Of a stretch of DNA of 49,974 nucleotides, positions 25,713 through 33,789 are shown one piece after another. Position 1 is the first letter of the stretch. Every line of letters starts with the position of its first letter. The notes under the pieces were generated by a model. The model made no database searches. It was not told the origin of the DNA and saw only the letters and a list, made by a program, of their open reading frames with translations. Location: contig JAWXAN010000071.1 in assembly GCA_034439475.1 (NCBI GenBank), forward strand, positions 1-49,974, in the 5' to 3' direction. The stretch is from Candidatus Zixiibacteriota bacterium (lineage in GTDB: Bacteria > Zixibacteria > MSB-5A5 > GN15 > FEB-12). The position numbers were made by a program, and so were the translations under genes.

Positions 25713-26081
25713 TTCTTTTTCCTCTAACAATTTCACTATATCAGATATTTCCCACAGGTGATTAGTCACGCCAGCGGCCATTGCAGGTGACATACGCAAA
25801 GTCTGATGTAACCGACAGAAGTTATAATACATGAAGTGAAGGGCAACCGCATGTTCAAGGTTTTCTACCTTCTTTGAAAAGCCATTAGTCAGACGGGTAA
25901 ATCGGCGCATACTCATACGCATAGTCAAATTCTGTCGCTCAACTAACGAAGTGGATATGTCACGTCGAGAAGGCTTTCCGACAATCGAACGGCGACGGCA
26001 ACCGATACAAGCAGGGCGGACTGTAACGAGCTTCACCGGTCGAGCTTTTTCTTTTTGCGTGACCGCTTTTGCATGGGGCAA
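25704..26081 (-). pseudogene. 3' part of an IS1-like transposase gene
   Basis: The frame encodes the C-terminal part of a DDE transposase of the IS1-like group. Recognisable is STSLVERQNLTMRMSMRRF, which contains the final catalytic Glu (VERQN), followed by the family's TRLTNGFSKKVENLEHAVAL and HFMYYNFCRLHQTL. Both catalytic Asp residues are missing with the N-terminal two thirds. The upstream end of the frame (about 26033-26081) is not transposase: it is the start of the small companion gene read out of frame, fused by an internal deletion. The stop TGA lies inside the left inverted repeat. Confidence 0.82.
26033..26074 (-). pseudogene. First 13 codons of the IS companion gene (second copy)
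   Basis: From ATG 26074 the minus strand reads MQKRSRKKKKLDR then TGA. The same start, MQKRLSKKKKLD, opens the intact small gene at 27696, and about 32 of the first 36 bases agree. After codon 12 the sequences part and transposase sequence begins. This marks the deletion junction and shows that both fragments came from the same IS type. Confidence 0.75.
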
Positions 26082-26129
26082 TAAAACTAATAGTTCTGAA
26101 GTATGTCAAGACAAATGACAAGAAAGGGG

Positions 26130-26157
26130 TTGACAATTGTTTTAGATAGGCTATATT
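26130..26157 (+). promoter_or_regulatory. Candidate promoter of the Panacea gene pair
   Basis: TTGACA (26130-26135), 16-base spacer, TATATT (26152-26157), on the same strand as the two cassette genes and about 235 bases upstream of the first ATG. Confidence 0.5.
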
Positions 26158-26393
26158 CATGCCAGACAAGTAACTCCGTGTGGTGGTGGGAGGCTGTATT
26201 TATGTCCTTTTGTACCTTCAGTTTATGCTGAACTCTTCCGATAATTGTATAAAGTTATAGTCAAGGTCAACTCGGTGGTATCTTCCACAGGAGAATGTTC
26301 GTTGGTTGCTTTGCCACCCTTTGGACTGAAAGGTAGTTGGTCGAAAGCCCACATTGAACTGGTTGTCGTTTTCGAGATGAGCGAGAAATTACT
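26158..26393. other. Leader region upstream of the Panacea gene
   Basis: About 236 bases between the candidate promoter and the first cassette gene. No frame, hairpin or repeat stands out. The cassette probably entered the IS with its own leader. Confidence 0.4.
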
Positions 26394-26975
26394 ATGAACG
26401 ACAAGGATAGCAAGATTAGATTCACGTTCGATGAGGATAAGTTCTACGCCGTCATGCTGATATTGGCGAAAAAAACGTCGCGATTGGACGCGCTGAAGGC
26501 CGCCAAGCTATTATACTTGGCCGATCGTGACCATCTCCGGGCACATGGCAAACCGATTCTTGGGGACTCTTATGTTGCAATGGAGTATGGCCCTGTCCCG
26601 TCGCTCTCTTACGACATCCTTAAAAATATTCGGAGTGGGATTGTGACAAATGCCCTGTTACGGGTAGAAAGGCAGTCGGGACATCAATACCCTGTTTTTG
26701 TTGCGATTGTAGAGCCGGAATTGGATTACCTTTCCCAGACAGAGATGGAGTCGATTGACAAAATAATTGATGAATATGGCAATAATCTGGGCACCGATTT
26801 GGTAAATATAACACATAAGCATAAAACGTGGACGGAATCAAAAGAAAATCTTTTAGAAGGAGCAGACCCGATTGATTATAGACTGTTCTTTAGCGAGCAA
26901 TCTGAGGACTGCCAACAAGCTTTTGACGTAATGATTATGGAGCAGGAAGACCGGGACTTCGCAACTGGACTATAA
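26394..26975 (+). CDS. Panacea-domain protein (SocA-like, DUF4065), probable antitoxin
   Basis: 193 residues with the Panacea domain in the first half: TSRLDALKAAKLLYLADRDH (about 32-51), GKPILGDSYVAMEYGPVPS (about 56-74) and a following helix. Proteins with this domain act as antitoxins against many unrelated toxins and may work with proteases, as SocA does with ClpXP. The C-terminal half is a variable acidic region, perhaps toxin-specific. No strong ribosome site, GAGCGAGAAA only. The next gene begins at the base after its stop, so the two are translated together. It lies between IS inverted repeats. Confidence 0.82.
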   Translation: MNDKDSKIRFTFDEDKFYAVMLILAKKTSRLDALKAAKLLYLADRDHLRAHGKPILGDSYVAMEYGPVPSLSYDILKNIRSGIVTNALLRVERQSGHQYPVFVAIVEPELDYLSQTEMESIDKIIDEYGNNLGTDLVNITHKHKTWTESKENLLEGADPIDYRLFFSEQSEDCQQAFDVMIMEQEDRDFATGL

Positions 26976-27443
26976 GTGGTTGATTTTTCGATTGAAAGTC
27001 TCCAACAAAATATCAGAGCCCTATTTGTCCATGGGGCTCTTTTTCATTGTGAGTCTCACGGCTTCGAAGATGGTTCAAGTCGTGACAAGTTCCTACTGGT
27101 AATGAGGGGGCGCAAAGAGGATGCACAATGTTACTATTACCTGCCAACCTCGAAAGTAACGAGGTTGCAAGCAAACGTACTATATAGGAATGCTCTGTAT
27201 ATATTCCCTCTTGGTTCCGTAAGCAATTTCACAGTCGAGACAGCAATAAACATCAATGACCACAAGAAGTGTAATTTCCAAAAGTTCGAAAGCCGTTACG
27301 TAAGCCCGCCAAAAGATAGAAAATTGGACTTTCTCTGCAATATTGGTGACGATAGAATGGCTGCCATTTGTCGGCTCATTAAAGCGTCACCCAAAATCTC
27401 ATCGTTTGATAAAGGCCAAATGATCCCCCCAATTTCAAACTGA
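26976..27443 (+). CDS. Uncharacterised protein, candidate toxin partner of the Panacea protein
   Basis: 155 residues starting with GTG directly after the Panacea TAA. I do not recognise the family with confidence. Features seen: LFVHGALFHCESHGFED, SRDKFLLVMRGR, YYYLPTSKV and FPLGSVSNFTVETAI. This order of short beta-strand blocks is reminiscent of PemK/MazF-like proteins, but that is a weak impression. No signal peptide or membrane segment. The last three codons and stop (Ile-Ser-Asn-TGA) are made of the sequence next to and inside the IS inverted repeat at 27435-27452, so the natural C-terminus may have been trimmed. Its position makes toxin the most economical guess. Confidence 0.6.
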   Translation: MVDFSIESLQQNIRALFVHGALFHCESHGFEDGSSRDKFLLVMRGRKEDAQCYYYLPTSKVTRLQANVLYRNALYIFPLGSVSNFTVETAININDHKKCNFQKFESRYVSPPKDRKLDFLCNIGDDRMAAICRLIKASPKISSFDKGQMIPPISN

Positions 27444-27452
27444 CCCACTACC
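27435..27452 (-). repeat. IS terminal inverted repeat, first right copy
   Basis: Exact reverse complement of 25695-25712, outer tip to the right. Flanking identity with the copy at 27751 extends to 23 bases (27431-27453 and 27747-27769). Two genes end inside it, from opposite sides. Confidence 0.88.
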
Positions 27453-27696
27453 TTTTTTTCCATCTTGCTTGTGCGGCTTTGCGTGCGGCTTGGCTTCTTT
27501 GCTCTTTAGTCATGTTCTTAGCTCTGACCTTGCCACCCTTTAGACCGCCGAGCCTTCCCAAAGCAACAGCCGCCGGATTCTTATCGGGATCGACTGGTTC
27601 AACTTCTTCGGGCTGGTCTGAAGTGGCTTGCTCTGTGATAGAGGAAGCCAGTTCGTTCAGATCGAGCTTCTTCTTTTTGCTTAACCGCTTTTGCAT
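27448..27696 (-). CDS. Small basic-tailed protein, companion gene of the IS1-like element
   Basis: 82 residues from ATG 27696 (the frame is open from a GTG at 27711). Lys-rich start MQKRLSKKKKLD, a short acidic middle, then AAVALGRLGGLKGGKVRAKN and AARKAAQARWKKR. Proteins with the GRLGGLKGGK...AARKAA..RW pattern are widespread near mobile elements, function unknown to me; the tail could bind nucleic acid. It stops at TAG inside the IS repeat at 27435-27452. A TTGACA/TACAAT promoter lies so close that the transcript may be leaderless. Another copy of its first codons lies at 26033-26074. Confidence 0.65.
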   Translation of the reverse strand: MQKRLSKKKKLDLNELASSITEQATSDQPEEVEPVDPDKNPAAVALGRLGGLKGGKVRAKNMTKEQRSQAARKAAQARWKKR

Positions 27697-27702
27697 ACCA
27701 GA

Positions 27703-27730
27703 ATTGTACACATAAAACGAGAATTGTCAA
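27703..27730 (-). promoter_or_regulatory. Promoter of the IS companion gene
   Basis: On the minus strand TTGACA (27730-27725), 16-base spacer, TACAAT (27708-27703). The predicted transcription start falls at about 27696, on the ATG itself. Confidence 0.6.
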
Positions 27731-27750
27731 CGGTCAATCAATCGATAATT

Positions 27751-27768
27751 TCAAACTGACCCACTACC
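27751..27768 (-). repeat. IS terminal inverted repeat, second right copy
   Basis: Third exact copy of the 18-bp end, outer tip to the right. It closes a second, 3'-deleted remnant of the IS that keeps the companion gene and its promoter. Confidence 0.88.
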
Positions 27769-27795
27769 TGTTTCTGTCAAGACGATACTATCCCC

Positions 27796-29013
27796 TCACT
27801 CTACCACGCCGATCTGTTTAAAACGATGAATTTTCCCATCGAAGGCGGTCATGTACAATTCATTGTTTATGTCTGTCCCAAACGAAGAAATCCCCAAGTC
27901 GGTTTTTATCAACTCGCGTATATTTGACGCGGTAGTTCCATCAGTGTCGGCTGACCATATTCTACCGGTCATGAAATCAGCATAGATATATTTCCCCTGA
28001 AGTCCGGGCACACGCGCGCCCCCATAGACATACCCGCCGGTCACCGATGCTCCAATTGGCTGGGGATATTCTATCACCGGAAGCATGAGACCGCTTTGGT
28101 TGCATCCCGACGATGGATTATAGCAATGCATCCCTTCCATAATTCTCCAGCCGTAGTTGCCGCCATTCTTGATAATATCAATTTCTTCATATTTCCCCTG
28201 TCCGACATCGCCAGCCCAGAGATTGCCACTGCTATCGAAACTGAAGCGCCACGGATTGCGCATGCCATACGCAAAAATCTCTTCGCGCCAGCCTGAGTCA
28301 TTGCCGACGAATGGATTGTCAACAGGTATGCTGTAGTTTTTCCCCGGAGATGTTGCGTTGACATTAATGCGCAGGAACTTTCCAAGCAATGCTTTTCGGT
28401 TTTGGCCGTTATTGTTCGGATCGCCTTTAGAGCCGCCATCGCCGGTGCCAATATAGAGAAATCCGTCGGGGCCAAAGGCAAGTCCTCCGCCGTTGTGATT
28501 TTCAAAGGGCTGTTCAAAGGTAAGGATGATGGTTTCAGTCCCATTGTTGGCTTGGTTACTCTGGCTTGGGCTTACCAGAAATCGACTTATAACAGTTCGG
28601 TCCGGATTTGCGGCAGTATAATTGACATAAAAATATCCATTGGTCTGAAAATCAGGATCGAAGGCGAGCCCCAATAGTCCTTCCTCCCAGCCGATTTTTT
28701 TGACCCGGTCGGTGATATCCAGAAAAAGAGATGCAGTGTCAGTCAAAGAGTCATTGGCAAAAACACGTATCTTGCCTGCCTGCTCAACAACGAAAAGCCT
28801 ATTTGTTGTGTCTGGCGTATGTTGTAAATCTACTGGAAGCTCAAAGGTAAGGGCGGGAAAGGCGACCTCGACATCTACAAGGGGTTTAGGTGGATTGTTG
28901 TTTCCATTCACCGTCTTTTCGTCGCCTGAGCCACAGCTTGACAACAAAACGACAACAAGTGACGTGACGGTAATGATAGAGACGCCGCGCTTCCCGTATA
29001 TACTTGCATTCAT
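27796..29013 (-). CDS. PQQ-type glucose/sorbosone dehydrogenase family lipoprotein
   Basis: Six-bladed beta-propeller of the soluble glucose dehydrogenase (GSDH) family, 405 residues. The N-terminus is a lipoprotein signal ending in lipobox LLSSC (Cys near 27), then a linker rich in Asn and Pro. Family motifs include EGLLGLAFDPDFQTNGYFYVNY, HNGGGLAFGPDGFLYIGTGDGG (catalytic His in HNGG), YGMRNPWRFSFD and GDVGQGKYEEID. Members oxidise sugars or alditols in the periplasm with PQQ; many have unknown substrates. No PQQ synthesis genes in the window. Single gene. Confidence 0.9.
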   Translation of the reverse strand: MNASIYGKRGVSIITVTSLVVVLLSSCGSGDEKTVNGNNNPPKPLVDVEVAFPALTFELPVDLQHTPDTTNRLFVVEQAGKIRVFANDSLTDTASLFLDITDRVKKIGWEEGLLGLAFDPDFQTNGYFYVNYTAANPDRTVISRFLVSPSQSNQANNGTETIILTFEQPFENHNGGGLAFGPDGFLYIGTGDGGSKGDPNNNGQNRKALLGKFLRINVNATSPGKNYSIPVDNPFVGNDSGWREEIFAYGMRNPWRFSFDSSGNLWAGDVGQGKYEEIDIIKNGGNYGWRIMEGMHCYNPSSGCNQSGLMLPVIEYPQPIGASVTGGYVYGGARVPGLQGKYIYADFMTGRIWSADTDGTTASNIRELIKTDLGISSFGTDINNELYMTAFDGKIHRFKQIGVVE

Positions 29014-29261
29014 ATCCGACTCATCCTCATGTTGCGGGTATAAATCAACTCTATTGTAGAACGATTAGCAAGATTCTTCTCATACTGACGAGGGAACACC
29101 AACCCATGCTTAGACCGTTATACACATAGGGATAGCTCATAGACAGGATTGCCAAAAGTCGATTTCTACTTTTCGCGTCGGCGGGTATGGAGAAGGTGAA
29201 TTGACATTCCGATAAAGCATAGTAGATTATCACTACAGACCGAATGCAAACCGCTACACAA

Positions 29262-31271
29262 ATGAAATATACTTTTCTAACTCTTACCCTTTTCTTTTTC
29301 GCTTCGCTTTCGGCGAGCGCCGCAGAATACCGCCGTGAGGTCGATCCATTTCCCATGGTTGTTTCTGGGCAACCCGTGCTTTATCCCTTTCTGGGAGGGA
29401 TAAATAATCCGAAACCGACACTGATAGATTTTGATAACGATGGCTTGTTCGATCTTTTTTATGGCGACGCTCAGGGGAAGCTTGCGTGGTTCAAAAATCA
29501 AGGGACTCTGACGGATCCAAATTTTATCGTCGTGAGCCAGCGCTTTGCCGGGATAGATATAGGCAGTTGGCATCGCTTTTGTGATATCGACGGCGACACT
29601 GACTTGGATCTGTTCTGCGACTCCCGTTTCGGGACAGCCATCTTTTACCGCAATGAGTCAGTGGGAGACTCGCTGATATTTATGCTCAAAGATTCGACAT
29701 TTGGGGATTTTGTAACCGGCTCAAATAACACACCTGCCTTCGCCGATTTGGACGGCGATGACGATATTGATTTTTTCTTTGGGGACATTGGCGGAAATCT
29801 CGAATTTTATCGCAACGATGGGGACAAATTTTTCCCAAGCTTCGTATTTATCACCGACAACTATGACAGTGTGTATGCCTTTCCGGGCGCGGGCGGCTCA
29901 CGCTCCCCGGCTGAGGCACTGCATGGATTCAGCACAATTAACTTCGCTGATTTGGATTCAGACGACGACGAGGATCTCTTTTGGGGAGATATCAACAACG
30001 GCAGTTTGTATGAGTTCATCAACCATGGCTCGCCAAGTTTATCTGAGCTTCGCCTGCTGACAGAGACATTGCTTCCGACCTCGACTGTCGGTCATAACCA
30101 CTCTGCGTTTGCTGATTTCGATAACGACAATGATCTGGATATTCTGGTTGGGGCGGCCAATGGCTCAGATATCGACAACCTTCTGTTTTTTCGAAATTCG
30201 GGCAGTCCGATCCTTCCGGTATTGATGCTTGAGAGTACAAATTTCCTGTCTACGATTGATTTGGGAAGCGACGCCATGCCGGCAATGGAGGATTTGGATA
30301 ACGATGGCGATATGGACCTTCTCATCGGGGGGCTTCAGGGTCAATTGAATTACTTTGAGAATACTGGTTCCGTATTTGCGCCGATTTTTGAGCTAAGATC
30401 CAACCAATTTCAAGGAATCAACGCCGGATTTAATCTCGCTCCTGAGCTTGTCGATATCGATGGCGACGAAGACCTTGACTTGCTGATTGGCAATCTCGAG
30501 GGTAAAATCCAGTTTTGGCGGAATGTAGGCACAAAGCAGAGTTTCACAGCGTCCCTTGTCACCGCTCAGCTTTCTGGGATCAAAGTTGACCAGGTCGCAA
30601 GTGTGCGGGCGGTTGATTTGAATAATGATAATCTGCTCGATTTGGTTATCGGTGAATGGGACTTTAACGGATTTGCTAATGTCCTGCTTTACCAGAATAC
30701 CGGATCTCGGTCAAATCCAACATTCACACTTGTCACTAAAGGTTTAATTAAACGGACTTTGCGCGAACTGACCCTTCCTCAGCCGTATGATTACGACCAA
30801 GACGGCAAAATGGATTTGGTCCTCGGCGCGCGAATTTCCGGTTTGCAGTGGTTTAAGAATTCATCGCCTGTCGGTCAATTCCCTGATTCAATGACGCTCG
30901 TCTTCCAGCCAGACACAGTGGCCGGTTCTGATGATGGCACACGGCTGACTGCGCTCTTTGTCGATTTGGACCGGGATGGGGACGACGATATAATTACCGG
31001 AGAAGAAGATGGCGGACTCAACTTCCACCGCCGCCTCGGGCGCTGCTGCGCTAATTCGGTCGGCAATGTCGATGGAGACGCATTTGATCAGGTCGACATT
31101 GGCGATTTAAGTCTGCTTATCGATTATCTTTTTATCACTCTTGTGCCGCCAGTGTGCACAGACGAGGCCGATATTATGGACGATGGAAGTGGATCTGTCG
31201 ATATCTCCGATCTGACTGCACTTATCGATTTCTTATTCATAAGCAATCAGCCGCTTGGACTCTGTCGATAA
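29262..31271 (+). CDS. Secreted FG-GAP/VCBS-repeat protein with dockerin-like C-terminus
   Basis: About 669 residues with a signal peptide (MKYTFLTLTLFFFASLSASAA). The frame is open from ATG 29244, but the signal peptide starts at 29262. The body is a series of FG-GAP-like blades with calcium-type Asp loops (DFDNDGLFDLFYGD, DLDGDDDIDFFFGD, DFDNDNDLDILVG, DLDNDGDMDLLIGG, DIDGDEDLDLLIGN), likely a beta-propeller for binding. The last 75 residues, from the CCANSVGNVDGD segment on, are two dockerin-type I-like EF-hand motifs (VDIGDLSLLIDYLFI, VDISDLTALIDFLFI). Such tails may anchor secreted proteins to the surface in this lineage, though no cohesin is seen here. No clear ribosome site. Confidence 0.87.
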   Translation: MKYTFLTLTLFFFASLSASAAEYRREVDPFPMVVSGQPVLYPFLGGINNPKPTLIDFDNDGLFDLFYGDAQGKLAWFKNQGTLTDPNFIVVSQRFAGIDIGSWHRFCDIDGDTDLDLFCDSRFGTAIFYRNESVGDSLIFMLKDSTFGDFVTGSNNTPAFADLDGDDDIDFFFGDIGGNLEFYRNDGDKFFPSFVFITDNYDSVYAFPGAGGSRSPAEALHGFSTINFADLDSDDDEDLFWGDINNGSLYEFINHGSPSLSELRLLTETLLPTSTVGHNHSAFADFDNDNDLDILVGAANGSDIDNLLFFRNSGSPILPVLMLESTNFLSTIDLGSDAMPAMEDLDNDGDMDLLIGGLQGQLNYFENTGSVFAPIFELRSNQFQGINAGFNLAPELVDIDGDEDLDLLIGNLEGKIQFWRNVGTKQSFTASLVTAQLSGIKVDQVASVRAVDLNNDNLLDLVIGEWDFNGFANVLLYQNTGSRSNPTFTLVTKGLIKRTLRELTLPQPYDYDQDGKMDLVLGARISGLQWFKNSSPVGQFPDSMTLVFQPDTVAGSDDGTRLTALFVDLDRDGDDDIITGEEDGGLNFHRRLGRCCANSVGNVDGDAFDQVDIGDLSLLIDYLFITLVPPVCTDEADIMDDGSGSVDISDLTALIDFLFISNQPLGLCR

Positions 31272-31308
31272 CAAACTGCGTGACAACAAGAAGCGGGCCT
31301 GAGCTGCT

Positions 31309-31965
31309 TTACCCGAGCCGATGCCGCACAATTTCCCCTTGTATCATATAGAGAACATCTTCGGCGATATTTGTCGTATGGTCAGCCACCCGTTCGAGGT
31401 TTCTGGATAGGGCCAAAGAGCTAATCAACAAATCCATTTGTTTGGGGTTTGTTTTTATTGCTTCCTCTATGAGTCCGTACGAAAGCCGGTGCATTGCATC
31501 GATTTCATCATCAGTTTTGCAGACTTCTTGAGCTAAATGCCGGTCAAGATTGACGAGGGCATCGAGACTGTTACGAAGCATCGACTGGGCAAGCTCGGCC
31601 ATCCGGCTCAGATCAAAGGGGAGCTTGAGCGGTTCTCGAGTGGAAAGAAAAACCGAGCGTTCGGCTAAATTCACCGCCAAATCGCCGATGCGCTCCAAAT
31701 CGCTGTTAATTTTCAGGACGGCAATGATAAAGCGAAGGTCTATCGCCACAGGCTGGTGGAGAGCCAGGATTTTCAGACAATCTTCTTCAACTTCCACTTC
31801 CATATCATCGATAGCGGTATCGTTCTCAATAGCCTGTTGGGCAAGGACGGTGTCCCGTGTTTGAATCGATTTGACCGCGCGTCGAAGGTTCTCCTCGACA
31901 AGCGCGCCGAGTGTGAGAATCTTCTTTTTGAGGAGCTCAATTTCTCGCTGAAAGTACATAGTCAT
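31309..31965 (-). CDS. phoU: Phosphate transport system regulator PhoU
   Basis: All-helical cytoplasmic protein that connects the PstSCAB transporter to PhoR and represses the Pho response at high phosphate. About 218 residues in two three-helix repeats. Metal-binding-type motifs are ENDTAIDDMEVEVEE in the first repeat and the KTDDEIDAMHRLSYG segment in the second; LERIGDLAVNLAE and LERVADHTTNIAEDVLY are the classical PhoU signatures. The frame is open to a TTG at 31992, overlapping pstB, but ATG 31965 (MTMYFQREI) or 31959 matches the family start. Last gene of the operon. Confidence 0.95.
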   Translation of the reverse strand: MTMYFQREIELLKKKILTLGALVEENLRRAVKSIQTRDTVLAQQAIENDTAIDDMEVEVEEDCLKILALHQPVAIDLRFIIAVLKINSDLERIGDLAVNLAERSVFLSTREPLKLPFDLSRMAELAQSMLRNSLDALVNLDRHLAQEVCKTDDEIDAMHRLSYGLIEEAIKTNPKQMDLLISSLALSRNLERVADHTTNIAEDVLYMIQGEIVRHRLG

Positions 31966-31984
31966 AATGAGGTCAACGGCAATT

Positions 31985-32770
31985 TCATCCAAATCGGCCG
32001 GTGATGTAATCCTCCGTTCTTTTTTCTATCGGCTTCGTAAATATCTGCTTCGTCGGCCCGCTCTCGATCATTTTGCCTTCGTAAAAGAAGGCGGTCGTAT
32101 CGGAGACACGCGCGGCCTGCTGCATGTTATGGGTCACAATAACTATAGTATAATTATTCCTCAGTTCCGCAATCAAGTCTTCAATTTTTGACGTTGAAAT
32201 CGGATCCAGAGCCGAAGCCGGCTCATCCATGAGAATAACCTCAGGTCTGATAGCAAGCGCTCGGGCGATACAGAGTCTCTGCTGCTGCCCTCCGGAGAGC
32301 ATATAGGCGCTTTGAGCAAGCTTGTCTTTGACCTCATCCCAGAGGAATGCTTTCTTCAGCGTCTGCTCAACAGCTTCCGTTATTTCATATTTATCATCTA
32401 TGCCGTTCACCCTTAGGCCATAGGCGACATTCTCAAAAATGGATTTGGGAAACGGATTTGATTTCTGAAAAACCATCCCCACCCGGGTGCGAACACTGGA
32501 GACATCCTTGTAACTTCGATAAATGTCGATACCATCGAGCAGTACCGTGCCGGTCAATCGTGTTCCGGGAATGGTTTCGTTCATTCTGTTAAATGTGCGG
32601 AGAAAAGTCGACTTGCCACAGCCCGACGGCCCGATCAGGGCGGTGACGCGGTTAATGCGGATATCAAGCGAGACATCGATCAAAGCCTGATGGCTGCCAT
32701 AGAAAAAGTTCAGTTTCAGCGCGGAGAGCTTTATCGGTCTTGTTGTAGTGGTCGTTGCGTTAGCGGGCAT
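31985..32770 (-). CDS. pstB: Phosphate ABC transporter ATP-binding protein PstB
   Basis: ATPase of the high-affinity phosphate importer. 261 residues. Walker [10 protein letters not shown] (about 47-55), the PstB-typical [15 protein letters not shown]-loop [13 protein letters not shown], signature [16 protein letters not shown], Walker [14 protein letters not shown] and His switch VTHNMQQA. An Ala- and Thr-rich N-terminal tail of ten residues precedes the domain. It follows pstA by 29 bases and is followed by phoU. Confidence 0.97.
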   Translation of the reverse strand: MPANATTTTTRPIKLSALKLNFFYGSHQALIDVSLDIRINRVTALIGPSGCGKSTFLRTFNRMNETIPGTRLTGTVLLDGIDIYRSYKDVSSVRTRVGMVFQKSNPFPKSIFENVAYGLRVNGIDDKYEITEAVEQTLKKAFLWDEVKDKLAQSAYMLSGGQQQRLCIARALAIRPEVILMDEPASALDPISTSKIEDLIAELRNNYTIVIVTHNMQQAARVSDTTAFFYEGKMIESGPTKQIFTKPIEKRTEDYITGRFG

Positions 32771-32799
32771 AATATCTCTGGCGTGAAATAGACACTTTT

Positions 32800-33789
32800 T
32801 TAATTGCTGGCCCGGCGGCGTCGCATTCGTGACCTGATAAACACAGCAGTGAAGTTAAGCAGGAAAGTCAGAACCAGCAAGACAAGAACAGTGCCGAACA
32901 GAATCGGTTTGGTTTTTTCGACATTGGGTGATTGGGTGGCCATGACAAAGATATGGTAACCCATCTCCATGAACTGATCGTTTAGGCTTGTGGGCAGATA
33001 AGGAAGATAGTAGGCCGCGCCAGTGAACATTATTGGGGCCACTTCTCCCGCGCCGCGGCTCACGGCCAGGATTGCCCCGGTCAATATCCCGGGCATGGCT
33101 TGCGGAATTATCACGCGAATAATAGTCTGGAGTCTGGTTGCGCCGAGCGCGTAACTGGCTTCTTTCAGTTCCCGTGGTATCGTGCGAAGCGCCTCCTCGG
33201 TTGCGACAATCACAACCGGCAAGGTCAAAAGCGATAGAGTCAAGGCCGCCCAAATAATCGCTGGCTGACCCCATACTGGCTGACTTGAGTTATAAAACAG
33301 GGAGTCCAATCCTCCGCCAACAAAACTGATAAAGAAGCCGAGGCCGAAGAGACCGAAAACTATTGAGGGTACACCTGCAAGGTTATTAATTGACAGGCGG
33401 ATAATTCGCGTCCATACCGATGTCGAACTCGTAAACTCCTGAAGGTAAACAGCCGTCAGCACCCCGATCGGAACCACAGCAAGAACCATGAGGATAACCA
33501 GCGCGACTGTGCCAAATATGGCCGGGAAAATGCCGCCTTCCTCCATTCCGTTCTCGGGTGGACTGGTGAGAAAATCGATGCTAACTGTGGAAACCCCGCC
33601 AAAAAATATGACTCCGAGAATAGTAAAGAGCATGAGAACAATTAAAACAACCGCGGTAAAGGTGAGACCGCGTGGAAGGACGCCGCTGTCCTTGATTTTC
33701 CTTACATATCTCTTTTCTGAATCTGCAGTCATAGTCGGTCTCGAAACAACGTTGTGCATATCTGTTTTGCTGGCATCCTCTGCGATCAT
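32800..33789 (-). CDS. pstA: Phosphate ABC transporter permease PstA
   Basis: Inner-membrane subunit with six main hydrophobic segments, 329 residues. An N-terminal cytoplasmic tail of about 40 residues precedes TM1. The permease domain carries [20 protein letters not shown] and the EAA loop region [19 protein letters not shown] that contacts PstB. Its first codons overlap the end of pstC by four bases (33786-33789), so the two are translationally coupled and form the heterodimeric pore. Confidence 0.95.
   Translation of the reverse strand: MIAEDASKTDMHNVVSRPTMTADSEKRYVRKIKDSGVLPRGLTFTAVVLIVLMLFTILGVIFFGGVSTVSIDFLTSPPENGMEEGGIFPAIFGTVALVILMVLAVVPIGVLTAVYLQEFTSSTSVWTRIIRLSINNLAGVPSIVFGLFGLGFFISFVGGGLDSLFYNSSQPVWGQPAIIWAALTLSLLTLPVVIVATEEALRTIPRELKEASYALGATRLQTIIRVIIPQAMPGILTGAILAVSRGAGEVAPIMFTGAAYYLPYLPTSLNDQFMEMGYHIFVMATQSPNVEKTKPILFGTVLVLLVLTFLLNFTAVFIRSRMRRRRASN

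Larger units (their letters stand above)
25695..27452. mobile_element. IS1-like element remnant carrying a Panacea gene pair
   Basis: Perfect 18-bp inverted repeats (GGTAGTGGGTCAGTTTGA at 25695-25712; its reverse complement at 27435-27452) bound 1758 bases. Inside the left end are the last third of a transposase gene and, upstream of it, the first codons of the small gene that a second copy keeps at 27448. The rest of the interior is an unrelated two-gene cassette on the plus strand. With most of the transposase gone, the element can move only if a related transposase acts in trans. The nine bases outside the two ends do not match, so no target duplication is visible. Confidence 0.75.
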
